This document shows, one piece after another, positions 6,405 through 12,901 of a DNA stretch of 14,398 bases (its first letter is position 1; each line of letters begins with the position of its first letter). The notes below the pieces were generated by a model, which saw nothing but the letters and a program-made list of their open reading frames with translations, made no database searches and was not told the DNA's origin. The position numbers were made by a program, and so were the translations under genes. This DNA is from JAHHLP01 sp041609895 (lineage in GTDB: Bacteria; Bacteroidota; Rhodothermia; Rhodothermales; JABDKH01): contig JBFIPX010000073.1 in NCBI GenBank assembly GCA_041609895.1, positions 1 through 14,398 of the forward strand, given 5' to 3'.

Positions 6405-7239
6405 TTCTATTCGCCGGGTTCGGATCGCCTTGATTCAGCAAGCTGCCTCCGAAGACCGCAGTGCGAACGTAAAGAGAGGATTGGCGGCGGTGCAGGAAGC
6501 CGCGGCGGCCGGAGCGCAGCTCATCTGCTTGGCAGAGCTGGCCTTCGACCGATTCTATCCTGCAGAGCGCGCCGAGGCAGATGTCTTGACGCTAGCCGAG
6601 ACAGTCCCAGGGAAGACGACCGCGGCCTTCAGTCGCGTCGCGGTGGAGCAGGGAGTCGTAATTGTGCTGAATGTGTTTGAACGTGACGGAGCGAAAACGT
6701 ACGACACCTCTCCAGTGATCGACGCCGACGGGACGCTGTTGGGAAGGACCCGGATGGTGCACATTACTGACTACCCGTGCTTTCACGAAACTGACTATTA
6801 CCATCCGGGAGATCAGGGCGCGCCCGTCTACGAGACCGCCGTCGGACGGATAGGCGTAGCCATTTGCTACGATCGACATTATCCGGAGTACATGCGAGCG
6901 CTGGCTGTTGCCGGCGCGGAGATTGTAGTCGTACCGCAGGCCGGCGCAATCGACGAATGGCCCGATGGGCTCTTCGAGGCGGAACTGCGCGTCGCGTCAT
7001 TTCAGAATGGATACTTTACGGCGCTGTGCAACAGGGTTGGCGCCGAAGAGCGATTAACATTCGCCGGCGAGTCGTTTGTCTGTGATCCGGCCGGGCGGGT
7101 GATTGCCCGCGCCGGCAGGCTGAAAGAGGAAATCCTCTACTGCGATGTCCATCTTGAAGAGGCGACGAACTCTCATGCACGACGTCTCTTCATGCGCGAT
7201 CGGCGCCCCGAACTGTACGCAGCCTGGCTTGGCAAATAG
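6397..7239 (+). CDS. Carbon-nitrogen hydrolase with substituted catalytic lysine position
   Basis: A 280-residue cytoplasmic protein of the nitrilase superfamily, closest by pattern to N-carbamoylputrescine amidase and beta-ureidopropionase-like amidases. Visible landmarks are Glu47 (CLAELAFDRF), the GD loop (TDYYHPGDQG), the nucleophile Cys157 (VAICYDRHYPEYMR), VVVPQAGAIDEWPDG, and the late FAGESFVCDPAGRVIARA. The usual catalytic lysine sits in Y-R-K-x-H-I; here the segment is GRTRMVHITD, placing Met120 (codon 6754-6756) at that position. The neighbouring second Glu131 is kept. The rest of the protein is intact and well conserved, so it does not look like a decaying gene. It may belong to a subfamily with altered chemistry or a non-hydrolytic role. 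Its ATG overlaps the end of the CxxCH gene by eight bases, which implies coupled translation. The substrate is unknown. Confidence 0.9.
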   Translation: MTDSIRRVRIALIQQAASEDRSANVKRGLAAVQEAAAAGAQLICLAELAFDRFYPAERAEADVLTLAETVPGKTTAAFSRVAVEQGVVIVLNVFERDGAKTYDTSPVIDADGTLLGRTRMVHITDYPCFHETDYYHPGDQGAPVYETAVGRIGVAICYDRHYPEYMRALAVAGAEIVVVPQAGAIDEWPDGLFEAELRVASFQNGYFTALCNRVGAEERLTFAGESFVCDPAGRVIARAGRLKEEILYCDVHLEEATNSHARRLFMRDRRPELYAAWLGK

Positions 7240-7255
7240 AACAATTTGTAATCAA

Positions 7256-7274
7256 CAGTAGCTTTCGCCTACTG
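7256..7274. terminator. Possible hairpin between convergent genes
   Basis: CAGTAG at 7256-7261 pairs perfectly with CTACTG at 7269-7274 around a seven-base loop. It lies in the 50-base gap where the carbon-nitrogen hydrolase and kbl genes converge, so a shared terminator would make sense. The minus-strand copy is followed by an AT-rich but not pure T stretch, so the call is weak. Confidence 0.35.
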
Positions 7275-7294
7275 CTCCCTGCTCCCTGCTCACT
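7267..7294. repeat. Four degenerate heptanucleotide tandem repeats
   Basis: Four consecutive seven-base units read GCCTACT, GCTCCCT, GCTCCCT, GCTCACT on the plus strand. The last unit contains the kbl stop codon (7290-7292), and the first overlaps the right arm of the hairpin. Short heptamer repeats of this style occur between genes in several bacterial groups and can expand or contract by slippage. Confidence 0.6.
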
Positions 7295-8531
7295 CGCCGT
7301 ACATGTCGATAATCTCTTCTTTAGACTTGCCAAGTATGTCGTACTTCCTGCCGACTTCCTCGAACGCCCCTATCGCTTTGTCTAGGTGCTCGCTTTCGTG
7401 CGCGGCAGATAGTTGAACGCGGATCCGCGCTTGCCCCTTCGGGACTACAGGGTAGAAGAAACCGATCACATAGATTCCTTTCGCATACAGGTCACGCGCC
7501 ATGTCTTGCGACAGCTTGGCGTTGAAGAGCATGATCGGGACAATCGGATGTACACCGTCTTTGATTGCGTAGCCGATTCGTGTCATCTCTTCGCGGAAGT
7601 AACGGGTGTTTGCGTGGAGCTTGTCGCGAAGGTCGGAGCTCTGCGTAATGAGGTCCAGGACTTTCAGCGACGCGGCCGCGATTACCGGCGAGACGCTGTT
7701 GGAGAAGAGATAGGGTCGTGAGCGCTGACGCAGCATGGCGATCATCTCCGTGTGGCCTGACGTAAACCCACCGGAGGCACCTCCCATGGCTTTGCCCAGC
7801 GTACTTGTGATCAGATCGACCCGTCCGAGAACGCCGCGATACTCATGCGAGCCGCGCCCGTCATCTCCGAGGAAACCGGTGCAGTGGCAATCGTCCATAA
7901 CCACGAGCGCGTCATACCTGTCCGCGAGATCACAGATTCTGTCGAGGCGCGCGATCGTTCCGTCCATCGAGAAAGCGCCGTCCGTCATGATTAGACGGTA
8001 GCGGGCGTCCGCAGCCTCCTGTAGCTTCTGCTCCAGGTCCTCCATGTCATCGTGCTTGTAGATGAAGCGCTTGGCCTTGCTCAGCCGGATGCCGTCGATG
8101 ATGGACGCATGATTGAGTTGGTCGGTCAGGATCGCGTCCTCGGCTTTCATGAAGACCTCGAAGAGTCCGGCATTGGCATCGAAGCACGACGAATAAAGAA
8201 TCGTGTCGTCCATCTTCAGAAAATCCGATAGTCGCTCTTCAAGCTCGCGGTGGATATCCTGCGTTCCGCAGATGAAGCGAACCGAGGACATGCCGAAACC
8301 TCGCTTTCGAAGACCCTCGTGCGCTGCCTCCAGCACTTCAGGATGACTCGAAAGGCCGAGGTAATTGTTTGCGCAGAAGTTGATGACGTCTGCCGTCGAT
8401 GAACCTTCGGGATACTCTACCGATATGTCCGCTCCCTGCGGGCTGTGGATGAATCGCTCTTCCTTGAAGAGCCCGGCCTCCCTTATTTCGGACAGCTCGC
8501 GCGTCAGGTCTTCCTTAATCGTTCCGTACAT
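7290..8531 (-). CDS. kbl: 2-amino-3-ketobutyrate CoA ligase (glycine C-acetyltransferase)
   Basis: This PLP-dependent alpha-oxoamine synthase family enzyme cleaves 2-amino-3-ketobutyrate with CoA to glycine and acetyl-CoA, the second step of threonine breakdown. Family landmarks are clear along the whole length: GLFKEERFIHSPQGADI, INFCANNYLGLSSHPEV, GFGMSSVRFICGTQDIHREL, LYSSCFDANAGLFE, DQLNHASIIDG, and TLGKAMGGASGGF with the PLP lysine (Lys247 from this start). It ends with YLFSNSVSPVIAA and GFFYPVVPKGQARIRVQLSAAH. The PLP-contacting Asp213 and His216 lie in VVMDDCHCTGF, which carries Cys where E. coli Kbl has Ser. I start at the ATG at 8531 (413 residues, near the usual 398). A TTG at 8570 would add 13 residues and overlap the upstream gene by 17 bases. 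The threonine dehydrogenase gene ends 22 bases upstream, so the two form an operon. Confidence 0.95.
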   Translation of the reverse strand: MYGTIKEDLTRELSEIREAGLFKEERFIHSPQGADISVEYPEGSSTADVINFCANNYLGLSSHPEVLEAAHEGLRKRGFGMSSVRFICGTQDIHRELEERLSDFLKMDDTILYSSCFDANAGLFEVFMKAEDAILTDQLNHASIIDGIRLSKAKRFIYKHDDMEDLEQKLQEAADARYRLIMTDGAFSMDGTIARLDRICDLADRYDALVVMDDCHCTGFLGDDGRGSHEYRGVLGRVDLITSTLGKAMGGASGGFTSGHTEMIAMLRQRSRPYLFSNSVSPVIAAASLKVLDLITQSSDLRDKLHANTRYFREEMTRIGYAIKDGVHPIVPIMLFNAKLSQDMARDLYAKGIYVIGFFYPVVPKGQARIRVQLSAAHESEHLDKAIGAFEEVGRKYDILGKSKEEIIDMYGE

Positions 8532-8553
8532 GAATCTGTCGTTCGTTCGTGCT

Positions 8554-9519
8554 CTAATTCGGTTGCGCAATTCCTAGCTTGACTCGCAGGTTGCTAATCA
8601 TGTCGCGCGTCATGCTGTCAATGTCATACTTGGGTTTCCATTGCCAGTCCTGTCGCGCCGCCGAGTCGTCGATGGTAGCGGGCCAGCTGTCGGCGATCTC
8701 CTGGTGATAGTCAGGTGCGTAAACCACTTCCAGGTCGGGGATCTCTCTCCTGATAGATTCCTCGAGCTCTCTTGCCGAGAAGCTGAACGCGGCGACGTTG
8801 TACGCATTTCTGTACCGAAGTCCGTCCGGCTCGGCGTCGGCTAGCATCAGCATCGCATTGATGGCGTCGGGCATGTACATCATGGGCAGCGTCGTTTCGG
8901 GACTCACGAAGCAAGTGAACGTCTCACGTCGTACCGCCGCGTAATAGATGGCTACGGCGTAGTCGGTCGTACCGCCGCCCGGCTCGGTCTTCCACGAAAT
9001 AAGCCCCGGGTACCGAATGCCACGGACGTCGAGGTCATACTTCTTCCAGTAGTAGTCACAAAGCAGCTCGCCCGCGGCCTTGGTGACGCCGTACATGGTA
9101 CCGGGCCGGAGAACAGTATCCTGGGGTGCATTCTTCTTGGGCGTTGAGGGACCAAACACGGCGATCGAGCTCGGCACGAGTACTCGATGCATGCTCTTCT
9201 GACGAGCGATGTCGAGTACATTCTTAAGCCCGTTGATATTCACGTTCCACGCAAAGTCGGGGTTGCCTTCCGCGGTCGCGGAGAGGATGGCCGCCAGATG
9301 ATAGATGACGTCGATGTCATATCGGTAAGCTACGTGCGCCAGCGAGTCGGGATCGAGGATGCTCACTACCTCATACGGTCCTGACTCCAGAAGGTCGGGA
9401 TCTGGCTTGGGGTTGATGTCGGTCGCGATCACGTTGCTCTCGCCATATCGCTCGCGAAGGGCGAGCGTGAGTTCCGACCCTATCTGTCCTGCTGCACCGG
9501 TAACTAGTATTCGTGGCAT
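8554..9519 (-). CDS. tdh: L-threonine 3-dehydrogenase, short-chain dehydrogenase (epimerase-like) type
   Basis: A 321-residue NAD-dependent enzyme of the extended short-chain dehydrogenase/epimerase superfamily. It oxidises L-threonine to 2-amino-3-ketobutyrate, which the adjacent kbl product cleaves. The N-terminal nucleotide-binding motif is TGAAGQIGSEL (Gly8, Gly11, Gly14), followed by Asp34 at the end of beta-2 for NAD ribose. The active site includes the VPSSIAVFGP serine (117/118) and Tyr143 and Lys147 in TMYGVTKAAGE. The segment RYPGLISWKTEPGGGTTDYAVAI (about 169-191) is characteristic of this type of threonine dehydrogenase, which occurs in Bacteroidota, some other bacteria and animal mitochondria. 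E. coli Tdh by contrast is a zinc-dependent medium-chain enzyme. The length and ends match the family. The ATG at 9519 has no Shine-Dalgarno sequence. It is the first gene of the two-gene operon and is divergent from the cotransporter gene. Confidence 0.94.
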   Translation of the reverse strand: MPRILVTGAAGQIGSELTLALRERYGESNVIATDINPKPDPDLLESGPYEVVSILDPDSLAHVAYRYDIDVIYHLAAILSATAEGNPDFAWNVNINGLKNVLDIARQKSMHRVLVPSSIAVFGPSTPKKNAPQDTVLRPGTMYGVTKAAGELLCDYYWKKYDLDVRGIRYPGLISWKTEPGGGTTDYAVAIYYAAVRRETFTCFVSPETTLPMMYMPDAINAMLMLADAEPDGLRYRNAYNVAAFSFSARELEESIRREIPDLEVVYAPDYHQEIADSWPATIDDSAARQDWQWKPKYDIDSMTRDMISNLRVKLGIAQPN

Positions 9520-9712
9520 AAATGCTGGTTAGCTGACAGAGTTAATCGTAACACGGATCTGTTGACGCATCTTGTGGCGTACCCACCTCGGATCCGTGAT
9601 GCCGTCAATTTATGAACGCCTTCTGACAGTTGACCGCCGGTCCTCGAAGAGTTCGTGATGAGCCGCGGAATATGTACTTTCGGTCCGGAGACAGTGATAT
9701 AGCGGGTGTCCG
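9520..9712. promoter_or_regulatory. Divergent intergenic region between tdh and the cotransporter gene
   Basis: This 193-base spacer must carry the promoters for tdh-kbl (leftward) and the cotransporter (rightward). It contains an inverted repeat with arms CACGGATC at 9552-9559 and GATCCGTG at 9591-9598, spaced 31 bases. A second pair, TTGACG at 9562-9567 and CGTCAA at 9603-9608, is shifted by about ten bases, so the two pairs cannot nest in one hairpin. I could not assign -10 or -35 boxes with confidence, and neither flanking start codon has a strong Shine-Dalgarno sequence. Confidence 0.45.
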
Positions 9713-11950
9713 ATGAATCAGCAGGCAGACGCCAAGTCCAGCAGGGGCCACGGTTTCGGAACGCTGCCGGTGTTCCTGACGGGGATCAGCACCATCCTCG
9801 GTGCGATCATGTTCCTCCGTTTCGGCTATGCGGTTGGCAACGTAGGGCTGCTGGGTGCACTCGGGATCATTCTCCTTGGGCACATGGTGACGATCCCGAC
9901 GGCGCTCGCGTTGGCCGAGATCGCCACCAACCGGAAGGTCGAAGGTGGCGGCGAATACTTCATCATCTCGCGTTCCTTCGGAAGGATGATCGGGGGCGTC
10001 ATCGGAATCTCGCTCTACTCGTCGCAGGCGATCTCGGTGGCGTTCTACATGATTGCGTTCGCGGAAGCCTTTACGCCGTTGAGTGCGGCGTTCGAGAGCC
10101 TGTTCGGATTCGCTTTTGATCCGAGGATCGTTTCGCTTCCCGCCACCCTTGGTCTGCTGGCACTTGTGTTCTTCCGCGGAGCCGATGTGGGTGTTAAGGC
10201 CCTGTATGTCGTAGCCGCTACGCTGGCTGCCTCCCTCCTATTGTTCTTCCTGGGGAAGCCGGTTGAGGGCTTTAGCCCGGACACGGTGGGGCTTACGTCA
10301 ACGGTTACCGATCCGGACGCCTTCTTCTTTGTTTTCGCCATCTGCTTTCCCGCGTTCACTGGCATGACGGCCGGGGTCGGACTGTCAGGCGATCTCGCAA
10401 ACCCGAGGAAGTCGATTCCCCGGGGCACGCTCGGAGCGACGATCGCGGGAATGGTCATGTATGTCTTTATCGTCGCGAAGCTCGCCTTTTCTGCGCCGCC
10501 CGAGCTCCTCGACGGTGATCAGTTGGTGATGTCGCAGATTGCGCTCTGGGGGCCGATAATCCCCATCGGCCTTGCCTGCGCCACCCTAAGCTCGGCGATA
10601 GGATCTGTTCTTGTCGCGCCGAGAACGCTGCAAGCCCTCGGTGAGGACGGTTCGATCAGGATCGGAAATGCGAGCCGCTGGCTGGCGACGGGTGTCGGCG
10701 AGGTCAATGAGCCGCGCAACAGCACGCTGGTCACAGGAGCCGTCGCGCTCATCATCGTGGCGCTCGGCAACGTCGACTTCGTGGCGCGCCTGATATCCAT
10801 GTTCTTCATGGTGACATACGGGTCGCTCTGCGCCATCAGCTTCCTGGAGCACTTCGCGGCACGCCCCAGTTATCGACCGAGCTTTCGCTCGCGCTGGTAC
10901 GTCAGCTTGTTCGGTGCGGTCATCTGCCTGTTGATGATGTTCCAGATGGATCCGGTCTACGCGGTTGCTGCGCTGGCGCTGATGACAGCGCTCTACTGGT
11001 TCATCTCACGAGGTCGTGGCGAGGACGATCTTGCGTCCATGTTTGAGGGTGTGATGACGCAAGCGACGCGTTACCTGCAAATACGGCTGCAGCGGAGGAA
11101 GCGGCAGCTCACAGGAGCCGAATGGCGACCATCCGTCATCATGGTCGACGAACGCACCTTTGACCGACGGTCTCCGCTCATGTTCATGAAGTGGCTCTGC
11201 CATCGATATGGGTTCGGGACCTATCTACATTACATCAAGGGAAATCTGACGGAGGAATCGAGCCTGGAGAGTCGTCAGATGCAGTCGCGACTCGCTCGGC
11301 TTGCGCGCAAGCAGCGAAGCAGCGTGTTCATGGACACGATCGTAAGTCCGTCGATGACCTCGGCTCTGGCGCAGAGTCTTCAGGTGCCGGGTGTCTCGGG
11401 GCTGCACAACAACACGATCATGTTCGAGTTCTCGCGCCACGACGGTCCGGAGATCGTGCGCGAGGTAACAGACAGTTGTCTGTTTGCCTCGAGTACCAAC
11501 AAGACGATTCTCGTTCTCCGCCACGGCGATCTCCACTTCGGCGAGCGGCGCAGCATCCACATCTGGCTCACGTGGAATGACACCGAGAACGCAAACCTGA
11601 TGATTCTTCTTAGTTACATCGTGCTGGGTCATCCTGATTGGGCGAACGCGGAGATTCGCGTCTTCGCAGCGCTGCCGGCTTCACAGGTAGGTGAGCAGCG
11701 AGAGGTGTTCCGCAAGCTGGCCGCCGAGCATCGCCTTCCCATCTCCGAGAAGAACATCCGGTTTCTTTCGGTAGACAACCAGGCGGCGTTTCGCAAGCTG
11801 GTTACTCGGCTATCGGCAGAGGCGGATCTCGCCGTGGTCGGCTTCGATCTCGAGGGCCTTCGCGAACGAAGAGAGGAAGTCTTCAACAACCACCCTTCTC
11901 TAACCGACGTGCTGTTCGTGCACTCGCCACACGAGATCGACATCGAGTAG
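9713..11950 (+). CDS. SLC12-like cation-chloride cotransporter family permease
   Basis: A 745-residue secondary transporter of the amino acid-polyamine-organocation superfamily, in the bacterial branch related to eukaryotic Na-K-Cl cotransporters. The first 430 residues hold about twelve hydrophobic helices. Early landmarks are GTLPVFLTGISTILGAIMFLR (TM1) and IPTALALAEIATNRKVEGGGEYFIISRSFG. The diagnostic TM6 region is FAICFPAFTGMTAGVGLSGDLANPRKSIPRGTL (about 208-240), whose FPA-TG-TAG...SGDL-P-KSIP-GT pattern is typical of cation-chloride cotransporters. Residues from about 437 form a soluble cytoplasmic domain of some 300 residues, including RYLQIRLQRRKRQL, SVIMVDERTFDRR, TILVLRHGDLHFG and a final DVLFVHSPHEIDIE, similar in layout to the regulatory C-terminal domain of eukaryotic relatives. 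The transported ions or amino acids cannot be read from sequence. It is monocistronic as far as visible, with a convergent neighbour 96 bases downstream. Confidence 0.9.
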   Translation: MNQQADAKSSRGHGFGTLPVFLTGISTILGAIMFLRFGYAVGNVGLLGALGIILLGHMVTIPTALALAEIATNRKVEGGGEYFIISRSFGRMIGGVIGISLYSSQAISVAFYMIAFAEAFTPLSAAFESLFGFAFDPRIVSLPATLGLLALVFFRGADVGVKALYVVAATLAASLLLFFLGKPVEGFSPDTVGLTSTVTDPDAFFFVFAICFPAFTGMTAGVGLSGDLANPRKSIPRGTLGATIAGMVMYVFIVAKLAFSAPPELLDGDQLVMSQIALWGPIIPIGLACATLSSAIGSVLVAPRTLQALGEDGSIRIGNASRWLATGVGEVNEPRNSTLVTGAVALIIVALGNVDFVARLISMFFMVTYGSLCAISFLEHFAARPSYRPSFRSRWYVSLFGAVICLLMMFQMDPVYAVAALALMTALYWFISRGRGEDDLASMFEGVMTQATRYLQIRLQRRKRQLTGAEWRPSVIMVDERTFDRRSPLMFMKWLCHRYGFGTYLHYIKGNLTEESSLESRQMQSRLARLARKQRSSVFMDTIVSPSMTSALAQSLQVPGVSGLHNNTIMFEFSRHDGPEIVREVTDSCLFASSTNKTILVLRHGDLHFGERRSIHIWLTWNDTENANLMILLSYIVLGHPDWANAEIRVFAALPASQVGEQREVFRKLAAEHRLPISEKNIRFLSVDNQAAFRKLVTRLSAEADLAVVGFDLEGLRERREEVFNNHPSLTDVLFVHSPHEIDIE

Positions 11951-12046
11951 AAGCGCCGCAAGCTGGCACTACGCGCCCCTCGAGACCAACCGGACAGTCG
12001 GACTTCACGGCATCAGGGAGTCGGCAATCGACCGCGTACTCTCGCG

Positions 12047-12739
12047 TCAGTCTCTGGACATGAATAGTCTGAGCACGTACCAGAACATCAGCGCCACCGA
12101 CGCAAAGAGCTCGAGAGCGGCTCCGACGTATCGATCCTCCGGGTAGTGATGGAGGATATTTGACGTGTCATAGAGGATCGCGCCTCCCGCCAGCGCAATC
12201 ATGGCTACCGAGAAGAACGTACCCAGCTCAAAGCCGAACAGGACCCCCGCAACGATCAGAACGAGCGCGACGACGAATCCCCATCTCAGAATTCCGCCGA
12301 GGAACGAGAAGTCCTTGCGAGTCATAACGGCGACCGCCGTCAAACCCGTAAATCCGATGAGTGTGACGAGTGCGGCACTTCTTATTACGCCCGGAGCCGC
12401 GGCTTGAGCGATGAACAACAATGGTACGAAGATCAGTGCCTCGGCGATCACGAAGCCGACAAGGGCCGCATACTGTGCCGGTCGGGATACCGTGCTATGC
12501 GCCGTGCGGCTGGCTAACCAGCCTACGATCATGAAGCCGCCCAGAACCCAAAGCCAGTTGACGCTGAGGAACGCACGCGCAATGACCGTTGCGATCCCCG
12601 TCTGAAACAGAACGACCTCAATAAGCGCAAACCCAATCATTGCCCCGAGCAGGTGGGCATAGGTCCGTGTGATGAACGTTGCGCGGACGTCGACGCTCTG
12701 TCGCGAGACAGCCGTTGATGAGCCAAAGGTGGTTTCCAT
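12047..12739 (-). CDS. Bax inhibitor-1 / YccA family membrane protein
   Basis: A 230-residue integral membrane protein with about seven hydrophobic helices after a short polar N-terminus. Family marks include TFITRTYAHLLGAMIGFALIE at the start of the first helix, LIGFTGLTAVAVMTRKDFSFLGG in the middle, and the closing AGGAILYDTSNILHHYPEDRYVGAALELFA. Members are thought to act as calcium- and pH-sensitive leak channels or to modulate membrane proteases; in bacteria YccA interacts with FtsH. Asp191 (in YDTSN) corresponds to the first aspartate of the di-aspartyl pH sensor of the Bacillus protein YetJ. The second aspartate, normally in LYLD, is replaced: the segment reads LFAS (Ser214). The ATG at 12739 is preceded by AAGGA on the minus strand, seven bases away, which supports this start. 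It lies 162 bases from the upstream helicase gene. Confidence 0.92.
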   Translation of the reverse strand: METTFGSSTAVSRQSVDVRATFITRTYAHLLGAMIGFALIEVVLFQTGIATVIARAFLSVNWLWVLGGFMIVGWLASRTAHSTVSRPAQYAALVGFVIAEALIFVPLLFIAQAAAPGVIRSAALVTLIGFTGLTAVAVMTRKDFSFLGGILRWGFVVALVLIVAGVLFGFELGTFFSVAMIALAGGAILYDTSNILHHYPEDRYVGAALELFASVALMFWYVLRLFMSRD

Positions 12740-12746
12740 TTATAAG

Positions 12747-12751
12747 TCCTT
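12747..12751 (-). promoter_or_regulatory. Shine-Dalgarno site of the Bax inhibitor-1 gene
   Basis: On the minus strand AAGGA is followed by seven bases and then the ATG at 12739. This is one of three convincing ribosome binding sites in the window and fixes the start of the Bax inhibitor-1 family gene. Confidence 0.6.
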
Positions 12752-12901
12752 ATCTCGTTTGGAGCCTGAAATCGAAGAGGCTTCCCGTTGGTTCCGGTGC
12801 TCGTCGCGTGTTAGCAGCCTCGGTCCGTTCGGTTGCGATGCGGTCAAGTCTGGACGACCGGTGTTAGGCCATGTTCGACCCGGACGGACCGTGAACCACC
12901 C

